Assembly (NCBI GenBank): GCA_963794605.1 | Contig: CAWCEN010000003.1 | Coordinates: forward strand, 310,001-374,000 | DNA length: 64,000 nucleotides | Source of the DNA: VAXT01 sp963794605 | GTDB taxonomy: Bacteria; Actinomycetota; Thermoleophilia; Gaiellales; Gaiellaceae | Direction of reading: 5' to 3' | Shown here: in pieces, positions 32,398-40,676 of the stretch | Numbering within the stretch: position 1 is the stretch's first letter | How the letters are laid out: every line of letters starts with the position of its first letter | Translations under genes and position numbers: made by a program | Notes under the pieces: generated by a model | Seen by the model: only the letters and a program-made list of their open reading frames with translations | What the model was told of the DNA's origin: nothing | Databases searched by the model: none

Positions 32398-32527
32398 TCG
32401 GGCCTGCCGCAGCTGACCCTACCTCGCGTGACCTATCTGCGCGGCCCCGGCCGTGAGTGGTCGCGGCCGGCGTGGCAGAGCGGCGACTGCGTTCTGTCCG
32501 GCCGTCGGCCGCCTTCTTTGCCGCTCG

Positions 32528-32953
32528 CTAGCTCGGTTCGTGGACGACGACCACCGGCCTCTTCGACCGGCGGACGACCTCGGCCGACACGCTTCCGAGA
32601 AGGGAGCCGGCGATGCGACCGTGACCCCGGGTCCCGACGACGACGAGGTCGGCGTCGCGGGTCTCGGCGACCATCGCGATCTCCTCGGCTGCGTCGCCCT
32701 CGAAGATCTCGAACTCGGCCTCGACTCCCGCCGCCTCGGCCATCGTCCTCGCGGCGTCCAATGCTGCGCGGGCTCGGTCCAGGTGCTCGCTGAGCTTGTG
32801 CCCGTAGACGGTGCCGCCCAGGAGGTCGGATACGTCCGCAGTGACGGCTACGACCAGCACCTTCGCGCCCAGTCGCTTGGCGAGGTCGAAGCCCTCCGAG
32901 AGGGCCGCCTCGGAGCCCTTGGACCCGTCCGTTCCGACGAGGATCGTTGCCAT
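32528..32953 (-). CDS. Universal stress protein, UspA family
   Basis: 141 residues. Starts MATILVGTDGSKGSEAAL and ends RRSKRPVVVVHE. The ATP-binding signature Gly-x2-Gly-x9-Gly-Ser is intact in GTRGHGRIAGSLLGS, so this belongs to the nucleotide-binding subgroup. ATG at 32953 is chosen over upstream codons because a strong Shine-Dalgarno GGAGGG precedes it. Cytosolic stress or dormancy protein by family. Confidence 0.93.
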   Translation of the reverse strand: MATILVGTDGSKGSEAALSEGFDLAKRLGAKVLVVAVTADVSDLLGGTVYGHKLSEHLDRARAALDAARTMAEAAGVEAEFEIFEGDAAEEIAMVAETRDADLVVVGTRGHGRIAGSLLGSVSAEVVRRSKRPVVVVHEPS

Positions 32954-33107
32954 CGGTCCCTCCTTCCTTTCGCCTGGACCAGGACGTTCCGGGCCACACT
33001 CGCGCACACCCTATAACGACGAAGACCCACTGAACCCTCGACTAACTTTCGCAAGTGCCCGGACGGGCTCAACTTTGAGGCAGCCGGGCGACGAGTGCCT
33101 CTGAGGC

Positions 33108-33872
33108 TTAGGCCGGAGTCGTCGGAGGTGGCTCTTCGGGCGGAGCCTGAGCAGGCGGAGGCTCGTCGGGCGGCTCTTCGGCCTGGGGCCCCACCGCGGC
33201 AGGCGCGGCCTGCGCCGCTACGGCGCTGAGCCGGAAGTAGAGCACCGTCAGCACGAGCGCGAAGAACGGCGCGGTCAGCGTTCCCGAGACGACCGTCGAA
33301 ACGAAGTTCTTCAGCCAGTCGGCGAGCGGGCTCAGGATGAGCGCGAGGATGATCGCGAAGCCGATGTAGATCAGCGCCGTGAGGACGATGATGCCGAGGA
33401 CGCGCCAGAAATGGCCCCGCGTCAGGTCGAAGCTCCGGCCGAACGACTCGCCCGCGCTCTTCCCTTCGATGACGATCGAAGGCACGATCACACACCAGAA
33501 CGTCAGCAACACGAGCCCCGGGATGATCAGGAGGATGAACCCGATCCCGATCCCGATCGCGGCGATCAGACCGGCCACGAGCACCGCGGCGAGGTGCGCC
33601 CTCGCAGCCTGGAACGTGTCACTCACCGAGAGATCAGCGCGACCGTCCCGAACGTCCTCGACCGCTTTCACGAGCGCGGCCTGGAGCCAGAAGATCGCGA
33701 CGAGAGAGATCAGCGCCCCGAGGATCGCGCCGAGCCAGGTCAGGACCGCCACCAGCAGCACGCTCAGGAGCGCGACCGCCAGATAGACCAGGAACGAGAT
33801 CGACAGCAGGTGGCGCCAGTGCGCCTTGTACAGGTTCCAGGCCTCGCCGATGACGCCGCTGGTCGGGCTCAT
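33108..33872 (-). CDS. Multi-pass membrane protein with proline-rich tail
   Basis: 254 residues. Begins MSPTSGVIGEAWNLYKAHWRH, a pattern seen in the membrane domain of glycerophosphodiester phosphodiesterase-like and related proteins. About six hydrophobic segments run from residue 22 to 225, including a Gly-Ile-rich helix (AAIGIGIGFILLIIPGLVLL). SAGESFGRSFDLTRGHFWRV is a typical inter-helix sequence of this group. The C-terminal 35 residues are Pro/Glu/Ala repeats. Function unknown. 12 bases downstream of the M14 peptidase stop, so probably co-transcribed. Confidence 0.8.
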   Translation of the reverse strand: MSPTSGVIGEAWNLYKAHWRHLLSISFLVYLAVALLSVLLVAVLTWLGAILGALISLVAIFWLQAALVKAVEDVRDGRADLSVSDTFQAARAHLAAVLVAGLIAAIGIGIGFILLIIPGLVLLTFWCVIVPSIVIEGKSAGESFGRSFDLTRGHFWRVLGIIVLTALIYIGFAIILALILSPLADWLKNFVSTVVSGTLTAPFFALVLTVLYFRLSAVAAQAAPAAVGPQAEEPPDEPPPAQAPPEEPPPTTPA

Positions 33873-33884
33873 GCCCGGGGCACC

Positions 33885-35582
33885 CTAAGGGTTGGCGCCG
33901 AGTGAGACAACTTCGCGGACGGTGCCGGCCCGCTGATGCCTTGCTTCGATGCCGAGCTCGCCGCCGCCGGGCGCCTCGATCACCCACTCGATCTTCGTCA
34001 GGTCCGCGGTCGAATCGTCCCCGCCCCACCACAGCACGCTCCGCCGGTGCACGCGGCCGTCGAGCTGGCCCGCCTCGACCTTCCGCTCGCCGACGACGAC
34101 CTCCGCGTCCTCCGGCAACGTCAGCTCGACCTCGAGCGGCCGCACCGCCTTCCGTTCGACCGCCTTCTGGGTCACGTTCGTCGGCAGCCAGCCCGAGTTC
34201 TGCAGAACGAGCCGCACCTTGTACGTCCCCTCGCCCACGGCATCCACATCGAGTGACTTGACCTCGAGCCGCGGTGAGATGAGGAGATGCCAGAGCGCCC
34301 AGTCGGAGTGCGGCGCGATCTCGGCCTCGAGAAACTGCGGGGGCACGTTGCCCCAGCAGTACATGACGTCCCAGCCGCCGAGCTCGACCTTGCCGAGCTG
34401 TGGATGGTCGAAGTCGTACCAGTCAACGTAGCCCTTGCCCTCGAGCTCCTCGTCGTTCCAGCGCAGGAGCTTGAGGTCGTCCTCGGGGGGATGGTCCTTC
34501 ATCCACTCGATGTAGCCGTAGTCCTCGATCCCCGCCTGGCGCTGTGGGCTCCAGAACTCGGTCGTCCACGAGTAGACGCCGATGTGGTCGTAGAACCAGT
34601 CCGTCGTCGAGCCTCCGATCGACTGCTTCGGCTCGTATTTGAAGTCGTGGAAGATCGAGATCGCCGGATAGCCCGTGCGCTTCGTCGCCTCGGCTCCGAT
34701 CAGCTTGTAGGCGCGCAGGTCGGGCGTCGGGAAGAAGTCGTCCTCGTGGCTCGCGTACGGCCGAAGGTGGACTCCCGAGAACGTGTGATACGCGATGTAC
34801 CCGGTGATGTTCGGGCGCGCGACGATCGCCTCCATGTGCGCGCGCGTCTCGGGCTCCGAGAGCGGGAATGGGCCGGCGCCGTACTGCTCGCCCTCGGGTT
34901 TCCACTCGACCGGGAAGTTGCGGTTCAGGTCGAGGCCCTCGAGCGGCGGCGCGACCTTGATCTGGACGCCGTCGTAGTTGCGGATCAAGCCTTCCCAGAG
35001 CACGCGGTAGAACGTCCCGTCCTCCGGACCCTCGTCGGCGTCGCGCGGCGTCATCAGGCGCGCGTCGTCCGGATGAGCCTTCCAAGCGCCGTTCGGGTCC
35101 TCGAGGCGCATCATCAGGATCCTCCCGTCGCCGTCGATGTCCTCTTCGTAGAGGCCGTCCTGCTCGTCCAGCCTCGGATACGGCCGGACGCTCGACCGTA
35201 CGAACTTCGGCTTGTCCGCGAGTGCCAGCTCGGCGCCGTCCGGGTTCAGCCGCGGCACGACGTAGAAGACGCGGCTGTCGAGGCACCGCGTCACCTTCGG
35301 ATCGTTCCCGTAGCCGCGCAGGAGCTTGTCCAGCAGGTGCAGCGCAGCCGTGCAGCCGGTGACCTCGAGCGCGTGGATGTTCGCCTCGACGAGGAAGCCC
35401 GGCTTCTCGAGGTCCGGCCCGGTCTCGAAGTTCGTGACGGTCGCCAGCCAGATGTCGCGGCCCTCGTACGACTTGCCGATGCTCTCCACGCGGACGAGCT
35501 CCGAGTGCTTTTCGGCCCAGCCCTGGAGGATCTGGCTCAGCTCGTCGTACCGGTAGAACCGGTCGAAGGCGACGTCAGGCAT
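33885..35582 (-). CDS. M14 family zinc carboxypeptidase-like protein
   Basis: 565 residues. Zinc ligands are visible in EANIHALEVTG (His-x2-Glu) and in IAYHTFSG (His); the likely catalytic Glu is in YSWTTEFWSP. VPRLNPDGAE and DLNRNFPVEW are the substrate-binding signatures of M14. The last 150 residues form a beta-rich domain (YKVRLVLQNSGWLPTNV). There is no signal peptide, so unlike many M14 enzymes it should act in the cytosol, on small peptides or peptidoglycan fragments. ATG at 35582, 9 bases after the M3-like peptidase stop. Confidence 0.9.
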   Translation of the reverse strand: MPDVAFDRFYRYDELSQILQGWAEKHSELVRVESIGKSYEGRDIWLATVTNFETGPDLEKPGFLVEANIHALEVTGCTAALHLLDKLLRGYGNDPKVTRCLDSRVFYVVPRLNPDGAELALADKPKFVRSSVRPYPRLDEQDGLYEEDIDGDGRILMMRLEDPNGAWKAHPDDARLMTPRDADEGPEDGTFYRVLWEGLIRNYDGVQIKVAPPLEGLDLNRNFPVEWKPEGEQYGAGPFPLSEPETRAHMEAIVARPNITGYIAYHTFSGVHLRPYASHEDDFFPTPDLRAYKLIGAEATKRTGYPAISIFHDFKYEPKQSIGGSTTDWFYDHIGVYSWTTEFWSPQRQAGIEDYGYIEWMKDHPPEDDLKLLRWNDEELEGKGYVDWYDFDHPQLGKVELGGWDVMYCWGNVPPQFLEAEIAPHSDWALWHLLISPRLEVKSLDVDAVGEGTYKVRLVLQNSGWLPTNVTQKAVERKAVRPLEVELTLPEDAEVVVGERKVEAGQLDGRVHRRSVLWWGGDDSTADLTKIEWVIEAPGGGELGIEARHQRAGTVREVVSLGANP

Positions 35583-35591
35583 CTGCGGAGC

Positions 35592-37100
35592 TTAGGCCGA
35601 GAGCTCGGAGACGAGCGGCTTCGTGTCGAGCGGGTCGAAGCCGATGCGCGCCGCGATCTCCTCGCTCGCCGGCCGCGTGCCTTCCCTGAACAGGTCGCGC
35701 AGCCGGTCGCCGGTGTCGGCTGAGCGCCACCAGTCCGTGCCGACCTCGTGTGCCAGGTACTCGCGTAGCTGCGCCGAGCGAATCCAGGCGCGGAGATAGT
35801 CGGCCGAATAAAAGCCGGCGTCCATGTCCGCGAGGTAGTTGTCCGGCCGGTAGTAGACGCCCGTCGCGTCGCTGATCTTCTCCGAGTAGCCATCGGGCGT
35901 CCCGCCGTCCTCGTTGAAGCGGCCCCAGAAGTCGAGCTCGAAGCCGAGCTTCGCGGCGTAGCGTCGATAGAGCAGCGCCTCGAGGAACGTCGTCGCCTCC
36001 GCGTTCCGCTGTGCCTCCTCGTCCGAGAGCCCGAAGTACTCCGAGTGCCAGGCGGGCTCACGCGAGATCGCCTCGAGGATGAACGAGTAGATCTCGGTCA
36101 GCGCGTGGTCGCGCGACAGATTCCGGAACGTGTAGGGGAGGTTCGGGTCGCAGCCCGCGTAGTGGAGTGCATGGCCCGCCTCGTGCAGGAACGCCTGGTA
36201 GTCGTGGAGCCCGCCCTGGGCACGCGTGATCAGGTGGACGACCTCGGGGGCGTCGGCGGCGATCACACATGCGCGCGGCGACTTCTGCGGACGATCGTCG
36301 AGGTCGAGCCTGATTCGCGAGTCGTTTGCGAGGTCGAAGCCGAGCTTCACGAGCGTGTCCAGGCAGACCTCGACGGCGCGGTCCTTCGTGTACGTCGCCT
36401 CGAGCGGCGAGAGCCGCCGCATGTAGGAGACGTGGAACGCCGACGGCCTCGGCGCGCGCTCGTCGCCGAGCAGCCGTTCGAACCAGCGGTCGCGGAGCGT
36501 CGCGTAGGCATCGGCGCTGTCCGCGCTCGCCCGCCGGAGGCGCTCTTCGAGGTCGCGGAGCGAGATGCCCTTCTCCTCTTCGTTGCGCGCCACCGGATCG
36601 GTGATCCCGGAGAGCTCGCCCGCGAGCGCGTTCTCGTCGCGGATCAGCTCGCGCCGGCCCTCGTTGAACCCGGCTGACACGTCGGCCTGGAGCTCGCCGA
36701 GCTCGTCCCGATCGGCGTAGTCGGGGAGCACGGCCAGCTTCGCCTGCGCGGTCCGCAGCGGAAGCTCCTCGCCCTTGAACGTGACGCGCGCCGCCAGGAT
36801 CGCATTCTCGAGCTCGTCCTTGCGCTCGGAGAGCTCCTGGTCCGCGACACCCGCTTCGCATTCGAGGCGCAGGCGGAAGATGCGCTCGTGCTCGTCGCCC
36901 TCGGCGCCCTCTTCGGCCGAGCGAAGCGCCTCGAGCTGCTCCCGGTTGAAAAGGTCGGCGTAGCGGGCGACGATCTCGGCGCGCTCCGAGATCTCCTTCT
37001 CGCCGACACGGACTGCCCGAACCTCCTCGGCCCGCTCGAAGAGATACTTCCGCAGGCGCTCTTCGTACTCCGCAGGGGTGCGAACCGTGGCGACGCTCAC
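35592..37100 (-). CDS. M3-like metallopeptidase (HEAGH)
   Basis: 502 residues, mostly helical. The zinc motif is FLHEAGHALHYAG, with a downstream Glu in HALTEIYSFILEAI, as in M3/M32-type gluzincins. The N-terminal half is a long charged helical region. Cytosolic, no signal. GTG at 37100 is chosen over a longer frame because a good promoter (TTGACA, 17-base spacer, TAGATT) ends 7 bases upstream, making the mRNA leaderless. It heads a peptidase operon with the M14 enzyme and a membrane protein, suggesting peptide recycling. Confidence 0.85.
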   Translation of the reverse strand: MSVATVRTPAEYEERLRKYLFERAEEVRAVRVGEKEISERAEIVARYADLFNREQLEALRSAEEGAEGDEHERIFRLRLECEAGVADQELSERKDELENAILAARVTFKGEELPLRTAQAKLAVLPDYADRDELGELQADVSAGFNEGRRELIRDENALAGELSGITDPVARNEEEKGISLRDLEERLRRASADSADAYATLRDRWFERLLGDERAPRPSAFHVSYMRRLSPLEATYTKDRAVEVCLDTLVKLGFDLANDSRIRLDLDDRPQKSPRACVIAADAPEVVHLITRAQGGLHDYQAFLHEAGHALHYAGCDPNLPYTFRNLSRDHALTEIYSFILEAISREPAWHSEYFGLSDEEAQRNAEATTFLEALLYRRYAAKLGFELDFWGRFNEDGGTPDGYSEKISDATGVYYRPDNYLADMDAGFYSADYLRAWIRSAQLREYLAHEVGTDWWRSADTGDRLRDLFREGTRPASEEIAARIGFDPLDTKPLVSELSA

Positions 37101-37107
37101 TGTTGGC

Positions 37108-37137
37108 AATCTAACCACCAACGTTGATATTGTCAAC
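37108..37137 (-). promoter_or_regulatory. Promoter and operator-like dyad of the peptidase operon
   Basis: On the minus strand, TTGACA (37136-37131), a 17-base spacer and TAGATT (37113-37108) lie 7 bases before GTG 37100. The -35 is inside the near-palindrome GTTGATATTGTCAAC (37123-37137; arms GTTGA/TCAAC), a possible regulator site. The stretch is strikingly AT-rich for this genome. Confidence 0.6.
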
Positions 37138-37147
37138 TATATTCTGA

Positions 37148-37552
37148 TCAGTGCTCGACCGAGCTCGAGCAAAGGCGCTCGACCGTGGCCCGGAAGTCGT
37201 CGAGGTCGAACGGCTTCCGGATGAACGCGTCGGCGCCGGTGTCGAGCGGAGGATCGCTGACCGACGTGCCGCTCAGCAGGCAGATCGACGCGTCCGGCTG
37301 CTGCGACCGGATGACCGGGACGAGCTCCCGGCCGTCCCTGCTTCCGACGTGGAGGTCGAGCAGCACGAGGTTGATCGGCTCCTGGGTGAGAAGCTCGCCC
37401 GCGAGGTCGACCGTGGCGGCCTCGAGCACGCGGTAGTTCTCGAGCTCGAGGTTGACTCGACACAGCATGCGTAGCGCGGGGTCGTCTTCGACGACGAGAA
37501 CCGTCGCGACTTCGTCCCCCGCAGGCCGCTGCGAGTTGATCGACATTCCCAT
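37148..37552 (-). CDS. Receiver-only response regulator
   Basis: 134 residues, a single CheY-like receiver. Acidic pocket Glu22-Asp23-Asp24 (VVEDDP), phosphoacceptor Asp66 (LVLLDLHVG), Ser/Thr in LLSGT and Lys113 in IRKPF. No output domain, so it must signal by protein contact or phosphotransfer. No kinase is adjacent. It stops 47 bases before the peptidase start on the same strand, but that gene has its own promoter. Confidence 0.9.
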   Translation of the reverse strand: MGMSINSQRPAGDEVATVLVVEDDPALRMLCRVNLELENYRVLEAATVDLAGELLTQEPINLVLLDLHVGSRDGRELVPVIRSQQPDASICLLSGTSVSDPPLDTGADAFIRKPFDLDDFRATVERLCSSSVEH

Positions 37553-37685
37553 ACTTGTGTCGACCGCTAGACGGCTCCACCCTACTCCGCCTTGCGCCCG
37601 GATGCAGAAAAAACTCGCAGTTTGCGGGGTTTTGTGGCGTCGAAGCCGTACCTCGAACGGGCGATGCCCCGTTTCCGACTCAGAA

Positions 37686-37847
37686 GTGAAAAACGAGACT
37701 TCGACCGAGCGGATCGAGATGCTCCTCCGGATCTACCTCCGGAGAGCCGTCCCGACTCCCGGCTTCAGGCGCCGCGCTTGGCGCGAGTTCCAGCGCGCAC
37801 TGGATCCATTGGCGCCGCCTAAACCCCTTCCTCCCGGGCGCTCCTGA
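37686..37847 (+). CDS. Possible 53-residue helical protein
   Basis: GTG at 37686 opens a frame with strongly G/C-biased third positions: NETSTERIEMLLRIYLRRA, then PTPGFRRRAWREFQRALDPL and a Pro-rich end. Predicted helical and basic. It converges on gltX with a 29-base overlap. No ribosome site is clear. Plausible but unproven. Confidence 0.35.
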   Translation: MKNETSTERIEMLLRIYLRRAVPTPGFRRRAWREFQRALDPLAPPKPLPPGRS

Positions 37848-39078
37848 TCCGGGCTAGCGTCCGCTCGCGGCCGAGCAGCTCGATGCTCTCGAACAGGCCC
37901 GGCGAGACTTTCGAGCCTGTGACGGCAACGCGGATCGGCTGGAACGCCTCGCGCGGCTTCAGCTCCAGGCGCTCGGCGAGCCCGCGCAACGACTGCTCGA
38001 TCGACGCGGCCGTGAACGGCTCGAGGTCGGCCAGCGTCTGCTCGGCGTGCTCGAGCACCGCCCCGTCGAGTAGAGCCGGATCGGGCTCCACGTCGCCGAA
38101 GAGGAAGCCGGCGAACGCGGGGAACTCGGCGAGCGTCGCGATCTTCTCCTGGACGAGCGGCGCCGCCTTGCGCACGAGCTCCTCGTCCCAGTCGTAGCCC
38201 TGCTCGCGGAGGAAGCCGACGAGCCGGTCGGCGTACTCGTCGGGCGGGAGCTCGCGCAGGTAGACGCCGTTCAGCCAGTCGAGCTTCTGGAAGTCGAAGA
38301 CGGCCGGACTCGCGCCGACGCGGTCGAGTGTGAAGCGCTCGACGAGCTCGTCGCGAGACATGACGGTGGTCTTGTCGTCGTAGCTCCAGCCGAGGAGCGC
38401 GAGGAAGTTGACGAGCGCCTCGGGGATGTAGCCCTGCTCGCGGAACTCCTCGACAGAGGTGGCCCCATGTCGCTTGGAAAGCTTCTTGCCATCGGGGCCG
38501 AGGATGTTCGCGAGGTGCCCGTACTCGGGCAGGGGCGCGCCGAGCGCCTGGAGGATCTGGATTTGCCGCGGCGTGTTCGAGACGTGGTCCTCCCCGCGCA
38601 GGACGTGCGTGATCCCGTCCAGCCAGTCCTCGATCGGCGAAGCGAAGTTGTACGTGGGGCGACCGTCGGCGCGGACGATGACGAGGTCGTCGAGCCGCTC
38701 GTTCTCCCACTCGATGCGGCCGCGGATCAGGTCGTCCCAGGCGGTCGCTCCCTCGTCGGGCATGCGCATGCGGACGGCGCCCTCATCCTCGTAGGCTTTT
38801 TCCTCGGCGACGAGGCGTTGCGCCTCCTCGCGGCAGCGATCCATGCGGTCGAGTTGGAAGGTGAGCTCGCCGTCCCAGTCGAGGCCGAGCCAGCGGAGCG
38901 ACTCCTGGATCTGCTCGGTGGCGGTGTCGACCTCGCGGCTCGTGTCGGTGTTCTCGATCCGGAGCCGGAACTCGCCGTCTTCGTGGCGCGCGAAGAGCCA
39001 GTTGAAGAGCGCGGTGTGGACACCTCCGATGTGGAGGAAGCCCGTCGGGCTGGGCGCGAAACGGACGACCGGTGGCAT
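37819..39078 (-). CDS. gltX: Glutamyl-tRNA synthetase
   Basis: About 419 residues, class I synthetase. HIGH-type motif in RFAPSPTGFLHIGGVHTA at the N-terminus and KMSKS-type motif GKKLSKRHGAT (about residue 198). The anticodon-binding region is shorter than in 470-residue enzymes, so this is a compact GluRS. ATG at 39078 is preferred to an in-frame start at 39105 because the latter would overlap the divergent nfo start; it lies 7 bases after TACGAT. Whether it is discriminating for tRNA-Glu cannot be read here. Confidence 0.95.
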   Translation of the reverse strand: MPPVVRFAPSPTGFLHIGGVHTALFNWLFARHEDGEFRLRIENTDTSREVDTATEQIQESLRWLGLDWDGELTFQLDRMDRCREEAQRLVAEEKAYEDEGAVRMRMPDEGATAWDDLIRGRIEWENERLDDLVIVRADGRPTYNFASPIEDWLDGITHVLRGEDHVSNTPRQIQILQALGAPLPEYGHLANILGPDGKKLSKRHGATSVEEFREQGYIPEALVNFLALLGWSYDDKTTVMSRDELVERFTLDRVGASPAVFDFQKLDWLNGVYLRELPPDEYADRLVGFLREQGYDWDEELVRKAAPLVQEKIATLAEFPAFAGFLFGDVEPDPALLDGAVLEHAEQTLADLEPFTAASIEQSLRGLAERLELKPREAFQPIRVAVTGSKVSPGLFESIELLGRERTLARIRSAREEGV

Positions 39079-39084
39079 GCGCCG

Positions 39085-39091
39085 TATCGTA
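39085..39091. promoter_or_regulatory. Symmetric bidirectional -10 between gltX and nfo
   Basis: The heptamer TATCGTA reads TATCGT on the plus strand (39085-39090) and TACGAT on the minus strand (39091-39086). Each is followed by exactly 7 bases before the start codon of nfo (GTG 39098) and gltX (ATG 39078). Only 19 bases separate the two start codons. Confidence 0.55.
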
Positions 39092-39097
39092 GGGGCC

Positions 39098-39967
39098 GTG
39101 CTCATCGGCGCTCACGTCTCGATCGAAGGTGGTATTCACACAGCCGTCGACCGCGCCGAAGCGATGGGCGCCGACTCGGTGCAGGTCTTCACGCAGAGCC
39201 CTCGGATGTGGCGGCCCTCGAACCATCTGCCGGAGAACGTCGAGCGGTTCAAGGAGCGGCGCGCGGAGGCCGGGATCGACGGCGTCCTCTGCCACGCCAT
39301 GTATCTCGTCAACCTCGCGAACCCGAAGGACGACCTCTACAAGAAGTCGGTCGCAACGATGGTCAACTCGGTCGACGTGGGCTGCGCGATCGAGGCGGAC
39401 GGCGTGGTCTTCCATATCGGGTCGCATCTGGGCGCGGGCATGGACGCAGGACTCAAGCGGGTCGTCAAGGCGATGAAGAAAGTGCTCGACCGGTGCTCCG
39501 AGAAGACATGGCTCCTGATGGAAAACACGGCGGGTGCCGGCGCGACGATCGGACGGTCGATCGAGGAGCTCGCGGTGATCTTCGACCGGCTCGACGGCCA
39601 TCCGCGGCTCGGCATCTGCCTCGACTCGTGCCATCTGTACGCGTCCGGATACGACGTGACGGACCAGGCCGCGCTCGACGCGACGCTCGACGAGCTCGAT
39701 GATTCGATCGGTCTCGACCGGCTGCGCGCGCTGCATGTGAATGACTCGGCGATGCCACTCGGCTCGAATCGCGACCGTCACGCGAACATCGGCGACGGGC
39801 TGATGGGCAGGAAACTGAACGTGTTCCTCCAGCATCCCCGACTGCAGGACTTGCCGGCGGTGCTCGAGGTGCCAGGGGAAAATGGGCACGGGCCGAACGC
39901 GGCCGAGGTTCGCAAGGCAAAGAGGCTTCACGCAGCCCGACCTCGAGCATCGAAGACGAAGAGGTAA
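39098..39967 (+). CDS. nfo: Deoxyribonuclease IV (endonuclease IV, AP endonuclease)
   Basis: 289 residues. Cleaves abasic sites in base-excision repair. Begins LIGAHVSIEGGIHTAVDRA, the family N-terminus. Zinc ligands fall in VFHIGSHLGAG, LLMENTAG, CLDSCHLYASGYD, LHVNDS, RHANIGDG and LEVPGENG. GTG at 39098 has a weak AGGGG close by but fits better as leaderless from the shared -10. The last 20 residues are a basic tail. Confidence 0.95.
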   Translation: MLIGAHVSIEGGIHTAVDRAEAMGADSVQVFTQSPRMWRPSNHLPENVERFKERRAEAGIDGVLCHAMYLVNLANPKDDLYKKSVATMVNSVDVGCAIEADGVVFHIGSHLGAGMDAGLKRVVKAMKKVLDRCSEKTWLLMENTAGAGATIGRSIEELAVIFDRLDGHPRLGICLDSCHLYASGYDVTDQAALDATLDELDDSIGLDRLRALHVNDSAMPLGSNRDRHANIGDGLMGRKLNVFLQHPRLQDLPAVLEVPGENGHGPNAAEVRKAKRLHAARPRASKTKR

Positions 39968-40197
39968 CCCGCCGGAGCTCCTCTGGTCTGACGGAGCCAG
40001 GTCCCACGACGACAGTGCTGCGCGGGGTCCGGCCGCGGGCCTCCCTCCGTTTTCAGCCTATCGAGGGAATGCGCACCTGTCTGTCACGGGAGAGGGTCGG
40101 CTTCGTGTCAACTCGCGGAGAGACGCCGTCTCTGTCTCCGGGGAACCTCCCGGTTCCCCCGGGACCCCCTCCACTGGTCCGCTTCGCGGACACAGCG
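39968..40197. repeat. Intergenic palindromic repeat cluster
   Basis: No gene. Three perfect hairpins in a row: AGAGAC/GTCTCT (40119-40133), GGGGAACC/GGTTCCCC (40140-40159) and GTCCGC/GCGGAC (40177-40191). The stretch 40152-40172 is nearly repeated, inverted, at 41507-41528. Lies between convergent nfo and the Cys-rich gene. Confidence 0.55.
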
Positions 40198-40608
40198 CTA
40201 CGCGCTGGGGCTGACCTGCGCGAAGATCCGGAAGCTCGGCTCGCCGAGCGGGAGCTCGTGGAACTCCGGGTTGACACACCCGAGGTCTTCCTCACGGCCC
40301 TCGTAGCACGCCTCGACCTCGACGCGGCACATGGGAAGCGGCCGCCTGTTCGCCCGCACCGCGCCGAACTGGCCGCGCTGCTCGGCCTCGAGCATGAGCA
40401 CGAGATCGATCTCGACGTCGAACACCTTCTGCAGGCACCCGACGTAGGTCCGCCCGACCTCCTCGAACGAGTACAGGAACGGGCAACCCCGGGCCACGCA
40501 CGCCGACGGGTACACCACCTTGTCGCAATGAACACCGCAGCGCCTGCAACCGACCTCGTCCTGTGGATGGAGAGGGAGCCCCTGCGGAACGACCTCCAGG
40601 CGCCGCAT
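40198..40608 (-). CDS. Cys-rich protein of unknown function
   Basis: About 136 residues. An N-terminal cluster CRRCGVHC, then SACVARGCPFLY, and later Cys in YVGCLQKVF, LPMCRVEVEACYEG and DLGCVNPEF, enough to bind zinc or an Fe-S cluster. Soluble. ATG at 40608 begins MRRLEVVPQGLPLHP; upstream codons in the frame run into unlikely sequence. No family recognised. Transcribed away from the HAD gene's end with 68 bases between. Confidence 0.7.
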   Translation of the reverse strand: MRRLEVVPQGLPLHPQDEVGCRRCGVHCDKVVYPSACVARGCPFLYSFEEVGRTYVGCLQKVFDVEIDLVLMLEAEQRGQFGAVRANRRPLPMCRVEVEACYEGREEDLGCVNPEFHELPLGEPSFRIFAQVSPSA

Positions 40609-40676
40609 CGTGCGGACATTTTCGGCGCGATTGGCGCGATCCGCAAGACTTGACAACCGCAATTGGAAATGCTTGG

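Noticed and set aside
34287..35723. 478-codon plus-strand frame
   Set aside because: Exact antisense of the M14 peptidase, which has clear zinc motifs; composition is Val/Arg/Glu shadow.
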